NCBI GenBank assembly: GCA_001972305.1
Contig: BDDD01000547.1
Coordinates: 294,023 to 358,022 of the forward strand
DNA length: 64,000 nucleotides
Direction: 5' to 3'
DNA from: Cephalotus follicularis
Taxonomy: Eukaryota; Streptophyta; Magnoliopsida; Oxalidales; Cephalotaceae
Part shown: positions 33,720-46,437 of the stretch, piece by piece
Layout of the letters: each line of letters opens with the position of its first letter
Position numbering within the stretch: the first letter of the stretch is position 1
Program-made: the position numbers and the translations under genes
Notes under the pieces: generated by a model
Databases searched by the model: none
What the model saw: the letters and a program-made list of their open reading frames with translations, nothing else
Told to the model about the DNA's origin: nothing

Positions 33720-35678
33720 CTTATTGGCCGTTAGGACAATCTTGAGGTTGCAATACCAATCGTAATCGTTTGGGCCCTCTAACTTGTTTGTCTATAGAAT
33801 ACGGGACATTGAAGATTGAAAAGCCATTTTTGTAGCAACCTAGATAAGGAAACATAAAGATGAGTTAGAATTTATTCCAATTAATATATGACAACCATAA
33901 CACTTGGTCTTTAGTGCTTATGGTTCCTCCCACTTTCTACTCGTATCCCATACCCCCATATGGAACTCGAGAAGTCCAACTTCCTAGTGGGGATTGGAAT
34001 CCATCGCAATAATATTATGGCCTCAACTAGGGCATGACAAACTATAATATATCCAATGGGTAGGCTATCTTGCCAATTTGCATCCAATACGAGATCCAAT
34101 CATAAAATTCGGCCTTAGATTCAATATGGCCTTAGCTAGGGCATAACAAACCATTAGAATCATGATAAGTCAAACACCCACAATTTTCATTACAATGCAC
34201 TAGTTTTAACACCCACACGTAGGCGTGTCCAAGTGCTAAAACGTAGTCACCCTTTGAGGTGCCCAACACCGACGTTGACATAGTGTCCCACAGGTTACCA
34301 GCCAGAGCTAGGGCATGACAAACTAATAACCCAGGTACACTACTCAATGAAAATTGTGGAAGGCCACGGGGAACCACTCCATGGGTTCCTACGTTCAGAC
34401 TTATTATTTTGGTTGAGGGAATTTTCGGTCTCAAATTTTATTTACCAAGACTTTAATTAATTCATTTGTTTCATTGCCCAATTCCAATTAATTACAGCTT
34501 TGCATGCATGACGTGTATTTGGACTATCCACCTTATGCACCTTGGATTTATTTCTAAAATAAATCAATGGAATGGCAAGGACATCACTATAAGTAATGAC
34601 TTGAGCCCAAAGTCACTAATTGGTATACCTAGGTGCTATGATTAAATCTATCTATTACATTTAGAACCATGCATTCATGGCCTTCAATGTTCTTGTACTT
34701 CTTTTCTTCTCTTCTCCATTTCTCCTTGTAAAGTCTTGTTGACAAAAAGTACTTTTACATTTCAAATGAGAAAATACATAAAAAATATTTTAAAGAAGAA
34801 AAAACATAAGAGAAAAAAATAAATGGTGCACGCAGGCACATTATTACAGATCATTAAATAAAAGATAAATTAAATCATCCACAAAAGAAAACCAAAGCTA
34901 GGTCTTGGCCGTATAGGCCATCCATTATGGAGAAGAGTATTAAGGCATATTAAATATTACTTCAAAAACAATACACAAATACCTTTCATAATAACCAATG
35001 ATAAAATTTAATATCAGAGGTTGTTTATAGGTCAAACTCCCACTAAATCAAGCAATGATTAATTATCCTTTAAGTGGCTTAATGAAAAAATTTCAAATTT
35101 TAGCAATAGTATAATTTCTTGTTTTAGGCGTCGACGCTTAACGTCTAAGCGTCGACAGTTTGCCACAAACTGTCAATGCTTAATGTTTCTTTCAGCGCTT
35201 AGGTAAGTGTCGATGCCTACATAAAAGCGTCAATGCTTAAACCTATAGCGTCGACGTTTTAAACAAAACCATTGATGCTTAGTGCCTAGCGTCGATAGTT
35301 TTCTACAAACCGTCAATGCTTAACACAACCTTTAGCACTAAAATACAAGTCACCTGGATAAGCGTCAACGCTTTAACCATAAGCGTTGACACTTAAACCT
35401 GCTGTTAGTTGACACCATGCCCGAAACAACAGTTTTCTAGGGATTGGACTTAGGCGATCCAATTATCTGCATGTTGCAAACATTGGGATACCTTATACTG
35501 CACTATGCAGGTTTCCAAAACAAGTCCTAATCAAAATTCACTATGCAAAACACTTATATTTCAACCAAATTATACTATTCACTATTGGATGAGTTTAACC
35601 ATACAAACATATCCACCAAATAAATGGTCAATCAGTCATTATACTAGGTTTCATAATTCAACTATGAATGATGTGGTT
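33720..35678 (-). other. C2 5' leader with a GTCGAC-type array
   Basis: About 2 kb without an ORF between primer-binding site and gag. The gag-proximal part (33840-34440) resembles the C1 leader (55200-55740), sharing 'CATAACACTTGGTC', 'GCTTATGGTTCCTCCCAC' and 'GTGGCCTTCC'-type blocks. At 35125-35410 it holds a dense GCGTCGACGC array, which C1 lacks. Confidence 0.65.
35125..35410. repeat. GCGTCGACGC palindrome array in the C2 leader
   Basis: More than ten units, including GCGTCGACGCTTA, GCGTCGACAGTTT, AAACTGTCAATGCTTA, GTGTCGATGCC, GCGTCAATGCTTA, GCGTCGACGTTTT, GCGTCAACGCTTT and GCGTTGACACTTA. Being downstream of the primer-binding site, it would be in the genomic RNA of the element. Confidence 0.85.
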
Positions 35679-35691
35679 GGCTCTGATACCA
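35679..35691 (-). other. C2 primer-binding site
   Basis: The minus strand reads TGGTATCAGAGCC, the initiator Met tRNA complement, immediately inside the 5' LTR. Confidence 0.9.
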
Positions 35692-35693
35692 TA

Positions 35694-37188
35694 GTTAGGA
35701 ATGTTATTCCATCCCCTAGAGGTGAAACTAGACAAAGGTGCTTAAATGATCAAACAAAACTTTCTGGCTCATAAAAACAGCAGAAGCATATCCTCTAAAC
35801 ACCAAGGAACAAGTCCAATACATGAAAACAGGTCACAAGGATCACCACATCATAAGCATAATCGAATTCCCATGCATGCATAAGTGATAAACAACATGCT
35901 AACATAGAGGGAGAGAAGGAGTTTACCGTATGGTGATGGATCATTCGTCTTTGCCACTTCTATCTTGCGAAGACTCCCTCTGTGTTCTCCTCCAAGTCGA
36001 ACACCTACTGCTCTGAGCAATAGGATCCACAGGCCAGCAAGAAAACAGTCATTGTTTTGCACCAGAGGGTCACGCACAACTCTCTCTCACTATGCTCGCA
36101 AAGAGAGGATTGGGATTGACAAAGATTGTCAATAACAATCCACCCTAGGTTAGCTACAAACTTGGTGAATAAATCAGGAAGGGATAAAACTATGTGGTTC
36201 GTTTTTCACTGACTTGCCCAGCAAAAATCAGACCTCACATCCGTGCCCAAACCATTTCTCTCCTTTGTTATACACCCAGCCCCGCGTCAAGTGAACACTC
36301 TGACACCCACTTGCGCACTCACAAATCATGGCCCTTCCTCTAAGGAGAACTGAAAACATGATCCCAACATGCTCCCCATCATGTTCAGATGGGAGAGAAT
36401 CGATGGGAGTGAGAGAGAGAAAAGGTGCGCACATTTTGTGTCTGATCAGGGCACCCACGTTGGACACAAAGCATCGACGCTTTCTTCAAAGGCGTCGATG
36501 CTTGGACATAGTTTAGTGTTAACGCTTTGTCCAAGAGGTGTTGACGCCTACGCATGGTTTATCATTGACGCTTTCTCCTAAAGCGTCGACCCTTAAACCA
36601 GGTTGGCATATACACATGTTTATAATGAGTCCAACCCATTCTCTGTCCGACACATGTTTTACTTCTCCAAGAAGTTAGACACCACATCATATAAATAGGT
36701 CCTACCCATTCAAGTGATGTTGTATATCCCTTTGAATATCTATTAAGTAAGATAAAACAAATGTGTGACCACAAGTTGTAAGATCCAACTAACCGATATT
36801 TGATTTTATAAATTTCACCAAGACTTAAATATGTCCAACATATTTATGAAGAAATCTTTATCGGACAAGAACCCTTTAAAATCTCGGTTAGAATCGGTGG
36901 TGTTTATAAATTACTAAAATACCCATAGGGTTCGGTTAAGCCATTCTAAATTGTCACAGACCTATTTAAATGCTTCTAGACTAATATCCAATATTATCCA
37001 GATGAAAAATTAATTCAATTAATTTTCTCATAATTTATTACACAGCTCTGTAACTCGAGACTTTCTAAGTTTCTAGTTCGCGTGTACTATAATCCCTTGT
37101 CATACTCGACCCCGATTGAGGTCTAGGGTAAGGATGCGTGTCAACCCTAGATAATACCTGAATGCCTAAAATATATGATAATTACTAG
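35694..37188 (-). repeat. C2 5' LTR, inner part
   Basis: The part of the C2 LTR next to the primer-binding site, cut at 37188 by C1. It holds a GCGTCGACGC-type array (36465-36600) and no coding region. The outer boundary is set by the C1 TSD ACTAG (37184-37188); the inner boundary is within a few bases. Confidence 0.75.
36465..36600. repeat. GCGTCGACGC palindrome array in the C2 LTR
   Basis: Units are GCATCGACGCTTTC, GCGTCGATGCTTG, GTGTTAACGCTTTG, GTGTTGACGCC, TCATTGACGCTTTC and GCGTCGACCCTTA, about 20-30 bp apart. Confidence 0.8.
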
Positions 37189-38276
37189 TGTAAGAATAAA
37201 ACTAAGATGATGGTCATTTTAGGCGTCGGGTAGATCGATTGTTCAAGTTTAATTTTCATTAAAGTTGCTCAAAACAGTGAATAACCGTTATCTAACACCA
37301 TAAACGAATATAATCATGCCAGGATCTCTAATCAACAACAACCAGTTAAATGATTAAAATATAAATATATATACATATATATATAAGGCCAGAGTTTATA
37401 CCAAGCTACCAAAACTCCTTCCTTCAAGTTTCCGTTCTGAAACTTCAAGCTTTCACTCAAGAATGGATCGCAGCGGAATAGCCAACGTAAAATAAAACCT
37501 ATAACACTAATCCTATTCTAAGATTAATACAACAAGTGTAAATATTACACCACCTATAATAATCGGATTGTGGTGTGTTTAGGTATTGTATTCTTTCTCT
37601 CTATTTTGTTCTACCCTAAGAGCAAAAATAAACAATTGCTTTCTCTCTTTATTTTTCTTAAAAAACGTACTTAGCTAAAAAATAATGCCACGACTTGATC
37701 CTTTTAAAATGTGTCAAAAAGATTGCCATATATGCACACATGCATGCATGGTAATGATCCACCAATTGTGGATCATACTAATGGCGGCGAAAGCATGAAA
37801 ATGAAGCCTTCCAAAAATGTGTCAACTTGCCTTTTATGCATCATGCAAGCATGATCATGATCCACCAATTGTGGACATGATTAAGACATCCAATAATTAA
37901 GATAACACATTTTCAAGATCCATGCCATGAATAGAGATTCATTTTTCTTTCTTTTTGGCGCCATACCTTTTTGACCGTGCATGATATAAGGCTTTCCTTT
38001 TTGCATTTGCATGATACAAACATAATCAAAGCAAAACGTGTTTTGTCTTACAATAAAGACAAAATGTGTTTAGTGCATGCAATAGCCAAGCCATGCTACA
38101 AGCCATGCAATCGGCAAGCCATGCAATAGCCAATAGCCTCAAGCCATGCAATGCAATATCCATGCAAGTGTGTAGAGAGAAATGAGAGACAAAAGAAATG
38201 CATAAAATAATTATGCATTAATACCAAAAACATATTAGAATATTATGTCAACTAACCAGTCACATAACATCGCTAA

Positions 38277-39325
38277 TGTAACGCCCCCGATCCGAGTCCA
38301 CTTTATGCTCAAAGCGAACATCGGGGATTCGGTGCGTTACGTGGGGGTGAAACATCTAATCCTTTAACAATCTTACTTAATTGCTAATATCTATAAATAA
38401 CTTGATATACTAAACCTTAAAATTTTATACTCTTATTTAAATCATCATACATCATAATTATAGTTAACATCTTACATTTCCACAGGATCTATCAAAGGAC
38501 ATAACACAGCGGAAAATATTAGTTTATAATGTCATAAACTATTACACAAACTATATTCGTAACATAATTAGTAAAATAATTTCCTTCCGAAATATCACTT
38601 ATGAACTCCTGCCAAAGCTCGACTTTCCTCGTTCAATCTTTTCCTGAAAAATTTTATTTGAAAACAAAAACATTGGAAGGAGTGAGCACCAAAATAGCTC
38701 AGTAAGAATTATCGTAATAAAGCATTGTTGAAATTCATTTTCTGGTACTTTTATAAATTTAGAAAAAGAATAGGAGTCCTTACTTTGCTTTATCTCCTTC
38801 TCTCTTTTCTCCACACTGAAGAAATTTATATGCTAAAATCTCAACAAAATTCTCTTATCTCCTCTTTCCTTCTTTCTCTCTTTCTCTCTTTCTCTCTTCC
38901 TTCTCTTCTTTCTCTTTTTCTTTTCCTTCTCCCAATTTTTCCTTCAAATTTTATTTCTACTGAACACTGCTATTTATAGAAAATGTTAAAGCGTCGACGG
39001 TTTCTTCAAAGCGTTGGCGGTTAAGGGTTTTACCCGAATTTTTCACCTCAATCCCGACTAAAGCGCTGACACTTTACTACAAAGCGTCGACGCTTTCAAG
39101 TCCTCGTCAATGTCAACGTCAACGTCAACAGACCTACCTAACCCTAAAGCGTCGACATTTACTTCAAAGCGTCGACCGTTACCCAAAGCGTCGACTCTTT
39201 AGCCCTAAGCGTCGACTGTTTGCACTGGTTTAAAACGCAGATAGAATGCTTCTAGGCGTCAACCGTCACTACCAAAGAAATCATTTCCATAATTAATATC
39301 TTACATGGAAATATGGATCCTTACA
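38277..39325 (-). mobile_element. 1.05-kb solo LTR, TSD GCTAA
   Basis: It lies between perfect GCTAA duplications (38272-38276 and 39326-39330), and the same site is empty in the C1 5' LTR. Ends on the minus strand are TGTAAGGATCC...GGGGGCGTTACA. A minus-strand ACTGAGCTATTTTGGTGCTCACTCC resembles the CTGAG/CTCAG hairpin of G1-G3, supporting minus orientation and a gypsy origin. It contains a GCGTCGACGC array (38983-39250) and a long pyrimidine run on the plus strand (38865-38945). Confidence 0.9.
38983..39250. repeat. GCGTCGACGC palindrome array in the 1.05-kb solo LTR
   Basis: Units are GCGTCGACGGTTTC, GCGTTGGCGGTTA, GCGCTGACACTTT, GCGTCGACGCTTTC, GCGTCGACATTTA, GCGTCGACCGTTA, GCGTCGACTCTTTA and GCGTCGACTGTTT. 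A tandem GTCAAC run is near 39112-39131. Confidence 0.85.
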
Positions 39326-40531
39326 GCTAATACACCACGATATAACATGTGCTATCACACGTTATAAAAAACAATGCGATATATGTGTCTAATACATATA
39401 CTCGTGAGGCGGGACCCGAAAGTCCAGAATTAATCGGTAACGATGGTGTGTTACTAAGACGCCATGCTCTTAAGTAAACTTACCATAAATAGTCCTTGAC
39501 TACTTTAAATACCCTGAACCTGTGACTATCACATTACAGGTGTGTAAATTAATCCCTTGATTAATTTCCACAATTAAGTCCATTTCCGATACATCCGATA
39601 CTCTATCCTGACGACAGTTACCGTGTACTTTAATCCCTCATCATCCTCAGCTCCGAACACAGCCTAGGGTAAGTATACGTGTGAACCCTAGATATGCCGG
39701 TATCTGTAAATCCGTATCTTGCCATTATGACTATCGACAAGCCTTTTCGGAAACCCTAGGTTCAAGGTTGCCATGACCTGGCCAGTTATTTCAAAGTCCA
39801 TAATGAATATAGATACTATAGAGACAATCACCCTCACATCGGGTGTGACGATCCCTTGTTGCGCACTCACTTACATTCACATAAATGCGGCAAGACCCAA
39901 AAGCTGCCTGTTTGCCAACCCCGCGAAAGAACTGGGTATGGCAGAAATCAAAGTCGAACAGTCTCTATGTAATGCACAGTAGCCGCTCAAGTCTAAGTAT
40001 CAGACAAGTCCATTCAAAACTTGCTAGACTCGTAGAGTCTATACATTACTGTCCCATATGAGAATCTCTACTGACACGGGATATGTAACCATCCAAGTAG
40101 AATTCCCATTGTGGGTCATGTTCAGTGTACATGCTCCCAGCACGCACCCCGCATTAGCTTTAGAATTCAATCCAAGTGGCAATGAGATACTCCACCCTCC
40201 CATTCATGTGAGCAAGCACAATACGGCAAGTCTGTCTGGTTCACGAATGCCCAAAATAAGTGAACCTATGAGTTGGAACAATTTAGTCACAGGGAATAAG
40301 GAAGTCGCTCTCATAGCCCTTGGCTCGACAACCAACCCTTTGATGTGACAGAGTACCATATATGTAAGCACTATCATGCTTCGATTATGTGATTAAACAT
40401 ATATAGTTATGCCAATAATAAAATACAATTTGCACAGTGTAACATGGATAGAACAAGACTGTATATAAAATGTGCAGAGTACAAGTACATCAAACCACCT
40501 AGTGGCTTGACGGGTCACACTCTCTCTAACA

Positions 40532-40544
40532 ATCTCCCACTTGG
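40532..40544 (-). other. C1 polypurine tract
   Basis: The minus strand reads CCAAGTGGGAGAT immediately before the LTR start TGTTAGAGAG. Confidence 0.85.
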
Positions 40545-42941
40545 CCCTCAAGACATGAAGCCCTATAGTTCAAGCCCATCGTACTACGATGACGCTCGAA
40601 TACATTACTACTAAGAGCTTTAGTGAGTGGGTCAACTAAATTTTCCTCCGAGGCAACCCTCTCTAATATAATGTCTCCTTTGTGAATAATCTCTCGGATC
40701 GAATGATAACGTCGCAGGATATGCTTGGACCGTTGGTGAGACCTGGACTCCTTGGCTTGTGCAATAGCCCCATTATTGTCACAGTAGAGAACTACAGGAC
40801 GACTAATGGTAGGAACCACTCAAATTTCAGCTATGAACTTACGCATCTAAACACCCTCCTTTGCAGCATCTAAGGCTGCTATATACTCTGGCTCTGTTGT
40901 GGAGTCTGTCGTAGTCTCCTGTTTTAAGCTTCTCTAACTCACAGCACCGCCATTCAGGATATAGACATATCCCAACACTGATTTGTGATCATCCGGATCA
41001 CTATTGAAACTGGAGTCAGTGTATCCCTCCAATTTCAACTCAATATCTCCACCGTAGATCAAGAAGGCATCCTGAGTCCTCCTAAGGTACTTAAGGATCA
41101 CCTTGACTACTTCCCAGTGTTTCAAACCAGGATTGGACTGAAATTGACTTGCCATACCCAAGGCATGTGTGACATCAGGCCTAGTACACAGCATGGCATA
41201 CATGATCGATCCCACAGCCGAAGCATAGGGCATCCGACTCATGACTGCCCTTTCCTCATATGTCTGCGGGGACATCTTCTTAGAAAGTTGAATTCCATGG
41301 CCTATTGGCAATAGGCCCCGTTTGGAATTCTCCATACTGAATCGTTTGAGCGCTTTACTGATGTATTGGCTTTGGGAAAGCCCAAGCAACCTACTAGATC
41401 TATCTCCCGAGTATGTGGGAGTCTTCTCCCAAATTCTTCATGGAGAAGTTCTTGGAAAGCCATACTTTCACGGACTGCAACATCCCTACATCATTCCCAA
41501 TGATTAGGATGTCATCCGCGTATAGTACAAAGAATGTGATACCCGAGTTTTCCTCTTTACGATAGACACAAGGCTCATCTATATTTTTAATGAAGCCAAA
41601 ATATTTGATAGCCTCATCAAAACATATGTTCCAGCTCCTAGATGTTTGCTTTAGGCCATAAAGCAATATAAATGTCCTATTCAAGTTGTCCATTTAAGAA
41701 CGCATTCTTGACATCCATTTGTCATATCTCATAATCATAATGAACGGCAACAGTAAGCAAAATCCGAATAGATTTGAGCATTGCAACCGGTGAGAAAGTT
41801 TCGGTATAATCGACGCCATGTCGTTGTCTATACCCTTTCGCCACTAATCGCGCTTTGTATGTCTCAATCCTTCCATCTGCGCCAATCTTCTTCTTGAAGA
41901 TCCATTTGCAACCAATAGGCGCTATGCCCTCGGGAGCTTCGACATAGTTCCAAAATCGGTTGGCATACATGGAATCCATCTCGGATTTCATGGCATCTAA
42001 CCATGCATCAGAATCAGTGCCTTGCACTGCTTCCTGATAGCTGGCAGGCTCATCATCCTTGATGATGTTGGGTTCATCAGTGCCTTCAATGAGAAAACCA
42101 TATCTCTCGAGCGCTGTTGAAACCCTGCCTAATCTCCTCACTTACGGAGTGCCTATATGAGATCTAATCTCATCCTGAGATCTAATATGAACTGTGTGTC
42201 TAGAGGTACTAGCCTCTAATTCGTTTCCGTTCTGTGGTGTATCTCCCAGTGACAACTCCTCGAGTTCCACTTTGCTCCCACTGTATCCTGCGAGTAGGTA
42301 TTCCTTCTCCAGGAATAATGCAGTACGCAAAACAAACACCTTTTGTTCTCTAGGATGGTAGAAATAATATCCCATTGTTTCTTTGGGATACTCCACAAAC
42401 CGGCACCTATCTGATCGTGCCTCCAGCTTACTAGGTTCTAACCTTCTAACGTAGGCTGGACAGCTCCAATCCCTCAAATGGTTTACTCTGGGTTTTCTCC
42501 CATTACATATCTGGTATGGAGTGTAAGGAACGGATTTCGAAGGAATCTGGTTAAGGATATATGCTGCTGCTTCCAGCGCATAACCCCAAAAAGGAGGTAG
42601 GGAGGTCTGTAAAAGACATCATGGGCCGGACCATATTCATTGGGGTCCAATTCTTCCGTTCGGACACACCATTATGCTGTGGTGTTCCTAGAGGGGTCCA
42701 CTATGAGAGAATCCCATTATCTCTAAGATAATCCTCGAACTCATTAGACAGGTACTCGTCCCCTCGATCTGATCGAAGTGTTTTAATGGGCTTACCTGTT
42801 TGCTTCTTTACTTCATTTCTAAATTCCTTTAACATCTCAAAGGAATCTGATTTATGTCTCATCAGAAATACATACCCATACAGTGACAAATCATCGGTAA
42901 AAATAATGAAGTAAAGGTATCCTCCTCGAGCAATAACCGAC
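40545..42941 (-). pseudogene. C1 integrase end, reverse transcriptase and RNase H relic
   Basis: On the minus strand: integrase core at 42889-42701 (YGYVFLMRHKSDSFEMLKEF, KTLRSDRGDEYLS), then the integrase C-terminal region (42477-42142, with a FVEYPKETMGYYFYHP block). Reverse transcriptase (about 42080-41400) shows WLDAMKSEMDSMYANRFWNY, the block CKWIFKKKIGADG and KARLVAKGYRQ, and the centre FVLYADDILIIGND. RNase H (about 41389-40560) has VVLYCDNNGAIAQAKES, HILRRYHSIREI and a LVDPLTKALS block. Copia order and motifs are clear; lineage not settled. It has several breaks. Confidence 0.9.
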
Positions 42942-45626
42942 TGTCACACCCCATTTTTCCAAGAGGATATCATTAAAGCGATAAGGCAATCAACACAACA
43001 TAATTCAGCTTATGCGATAAAACGCATAAACAAAATCTTCAGTAGCGGAAGCAATAACATGAAAAGCTGAATCTAACTATGTATCACGCATCCCATACTA
43101 CGTGATACCCAACAAGATTGTATAAAACTCAACATCATAGTCGATCGCCCACAACGGAGCATGATAAAACAGTACAGGATAACAAATAACCCATGTTACA
43201 ATAATCTAATTAACATAACCAATGTTCATTAACTCAGTACAAGAAATAAGAGAAACAATTCAGCCTTCTCCTTAAGTCTCCTTGCATGCTCCATGTCAAA
43301 TCCACTCCATCAATCTGTTACAGTAGGGGTTAGCCTTTGTCCTCACTCGGCTAAGTGAATAAACTCATAAATGTAGTTCGAGGTATATGATAATGAGTAT
43401 CATGAATGAATGCATTATGATGCAGTATAGTTATATATATCGCAGTATATATATCGCAGTGTATACATGTATAAAGTATATGCATGTTCACAGTACAGGT
43501 ATAACCTCGTAAGGCTACATCAACACAAGCAGTAAGCATGTCCCAAAAGGAACCAGACAAACCAGTCGTCATGACCGTTGCCACCTCCTGGCCCCAACGT
43601 CATTCACTCTTACCCCATCCCCGTTTGGGAACGGTTGGGAGTAAGTCCTCCTACAGGCAATCAACAGGTTATTAGCACCGTGGCTAATAATCAACAAGCA
43701 TAAACATCGTACAGTACAAGTCAAGCAATAAAATATAAATCACTTGATCAAATATATTTGTTTAAAATATATTACTCCGTTTTTAGGTTGTGATAAGTTA
43801 TAAAACTTAAAACAATACATTTTGAATTGTGTAACCAATCCTTTAAAACATTTCTCCGTCTTTCGAAAATACTTTCCCCAGTCATTTCGAAAATATATAT
43901 ATTCATATGTTGACAAATATACATTTTCGTACAATAATGATTATAATAATCATACAAGCTTTTCAAAATGGTTAACAATTTTTAGAAATCAACCATAATG
44001 TAATTCACAGTAATAATGCAAACATATACTCAGAATGCATCTAGGATCGTTTCTAGAGTCGTTTCGGGTCTAGCGGGTCCCATTCGAGCGAAATCTCTTC
44101 AAACAAGGGGGATAGGCGTCGATGCTTATTCCCAGGGTGTCTACGTCTTTACCCTAAGGCGTCAACCTCTCGTACAGTTATTCCCAGGAATTTTTGGACC
44201 AAGGACGCCGATGCTTTTCCAAAGACATCGATGTCTTTATGATACCAGGAGGTATCAGTTCGCAATCTTGATTCTAGGGGGAAGAATCCGGCCCCTAAAC
44301 CCTCGTGTAAGCAAAACTCACCCTCTCAAGGTGTAAGACATGCTATTGGTTATCATGATATGTAACCAGAACATCAATCTGTAAATAAACACGTAACCAC
44401 AAATGGCCAATTCACCATATGCAGTAAACACTACTGTTCTCTGAATACCCAGAAAAGGCGTCAATGTTTTTACTCAACATCGATGTCTTTTTCATTCACA
44501 CTCGAACACATCAACGTATTTAGGTAGACGTCGACGTCTCTTCAGTCCAGAACGTCATTTCCATAGTTTTAGCACAACAGGTCATTACCCAAATCATCCA
44601 TTACATAAACCAACTCAAATATTCATGTAATTTGCACATGCATGTTCACTCCGTACATCACAGTAGTCATTACAACAAGTCCAGAGATTTCAATTCATCC
44701 ATTAACATGCAATTCATCAATGGCATTCATTATCGTAAAACTCAAAATGCATGTATAAGAATCATCACTTTCCCCTACCTCTGGTTTCAAGTTAGAAACC
44801 TTGTAAGTTCACCTCTTTGTGTTCCAAGATTCTGGCCACAGCAGCTCAAGGTTCCGCTCAACAGCTACAATCCACGAGCTCCAAGTCTCTAGCTCCAATC
44901 AAGCTCAACAATGGTGGCTCTCTCTTTCTCCCACTCACTGGTTTCCTCCTCCTCCATTCCTTTGGTGTTTCAAACGAGAGAGATAGGTGGGGAGGGGGTT
45001 GTTCTTATGTAGATGGCTCCCTCTCCCTCTTTCTCCCTACATTCAGCGAACACTCTCGTGTTCTCTCCCTCTTTCCCAGGGAATTTCTGCATTTCATTTT
45101 GTTTCCTTCTCATGTTTTCTGCAGGTTGCATGCACACCCACACTTGTCATGCCCTTCCTCCTTTTTCAATCATGCAGGTCAGGAGGCCATTATGCATGAT
45201 CAACACGTCTCCTTCCCGTGCCTCAAGGCGCCTGCAAGGATCCTAATTCCTTCCCTCTTACACGTTACTCTGTCAGTTCATAACGTGACTGATATTCTTT
45301 GCAAAGATGTCGACGTCTTTCCTGAGACGTAGATGTCTTTTCCTCTTTCATAAGAGGGTGTCGATGTCTTCACCCTACATCGACGTGCATATCCATGTAT
45401 TCACGTGCATTTGGGTTCCCATAGGCATCGACGTCTTTCCAAAGACATTGACACGATTGTCCCAAAACCGCACCGTTTTTGGTTTAACATACACATTTTT
45501 TCCCCAAAACAATATTTAGGGTTTAGAAACATCTTTGAGGCCGAAATCTCAACCATTTTCATTAATTCAAGCATAAGATTACATCTTAAACGAAACATTA
45601 CAATAAAGAAAACACCGGGTGTTACA
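42942..45626 (-). mobile_element. Solo LTR of the A1 family in C1, minus strand
   Basis: A 2685-bp LTR. On the minus strand it starts TGTAACACCCGGTG, as A1 does, and ends GGGGTGTGACA. Flanks CCGAC and CGGAC fit a 5-bp duplication with one later change. It has the same arrays in reverse (45300-45470, 44450-44545, 44110-44240), a CATAAGA-type box near 45005 and the stem-loop near 43330-43355. Of all LTRs here it is closest to the A1 LTRs. It splits C1 integrase, so it is younger than C1. Confidence 0.92.
44110..45470. repeat. Palindrome arrays in the A1-family solo LTR
   Basis: Three clusters: 44110-44240 (GCGTCGATGCTT, GCGTCAACCTC, GACATCGATGTC); 44450-44545 (GCGTCAATGTT, ACATCGATGTC, ACATCAACGT, GACGTCGACGTC); and 45300-45470 (GATGTCGACGTC, GGTGTCGATGTC, ACATCGACGTGC, GCATCGACGTC). 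They correspond to 26410-26545, 26105-26200 and 25205-25365. Confidence 0.8.
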
Positions 45627-46437
45627 CGGACATAGGTCCACAAACATCGGTGTGGATTAAACCAAGTAAATCCACCACCCTTTCTCCTTGACCAGAGAAG
45701 GGAGATTTGGTCATTTTTCCAAGCAGGCAAAATTCAGAAGTTGGAAATGACTCTAAGTCCTAGATGTCCAAAAACCCATCCTTAACCAACTTTGTCATCC
45801 TTACCTCACTAGGATGACCCAATATGTAGTGCCAAGTATAGGATTGATTAATTTCATTATTCTCTCTTTGTCTTTTAGTTCCTTGCTCGATTGACATTGC
45901 CATTTTGCAATCAGTATTTAAAACATAAATCCCATTATCAATGTGGCCCTCACATATGATATTTTTGTCAGAAGACAAAAGAGAACAACCATAAACATTA
46001 AAATTAAGCTCCAAGACCAATTTATAAAGATACGAAGCACTCACAATGTTCCATATTAAGTTCTCAAAAAAATAACAAGGATTTAAATTTATTACAAAAC
46101 CATTTCATAAATGCAAATTGAAAACACCTACAACTCTAGTAATGATCCTTGATCCGTCACCCAGTCGTAGGTCCACTGCTTCTTCAGCTCGAAGCTACCT
46201 TGTGCTTCTTAGACCCTGCCAAGAATTGCAAATATTAGTACCACAACCAGTGTCTAACACCCAAGTAGAAATAATATTAGAAGCTACATGAAGCTCAATC
46301 ATGTAGGTACCTGAACTAGAGGCACCAGCAGTGGAAGCAAGAAACTCCTTGCAGTCCTTCTTCCAATGTCCTTGTTTCCAACAATGGAAACAAGCTTTCT
46401 CATCCATAAGCTGTTTGAGCTTATCCTTGATTAGACC
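45627..46437 (-). pseudogene. C1 zinc knuckle, protease and pre-integrase relic
   Basis: On the minus strand: a CCHC knuckle (CFHCWKQGHWKKDC, near 46390-46345), protease motif WVLDTGCGTNICN (near 46265-46225), then a pre-integrase region with IYVLNTDC and a YTWHYILGHPSEVRMTKL block (about 45960-45770). It is cut on the left by the A1-family solo LTR and on the right by G2. Confidence 0.88.

Larger units (their letters stand above)
37189..40531 (-). repeat. C1 3' LTR, carrying a solo LTR
   Basis: Matches 56508-58909 except for the solo LTR at 38277-39325. The minus-strand start TGTTAGAGAGAGTGTGACCC directly follows the polypurine tract. It contains a short 'CAAGCCATGCAATAGCC' repeat (38078-38165) and an AT-rich microsatellite (about 37365-37386) in place of the longer CA/TA run in the other LTR. 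Confidence 0.92.

Noticed and set aside
38277-39325. A MITE or other small DNA transposon
   Set aside because: TG...CA ends, a 5-bp target duplication, and the LTR-type hairpin favour a solo LTR.
44817-45332. Open frame of 171 codons in the A1-family solo LTR
   Set aside because: It is antisense to the LTR, Ser/Pro/Phe-rich from the pyrimidine-rich strand, and has no counterpart frame of similar length in A1.
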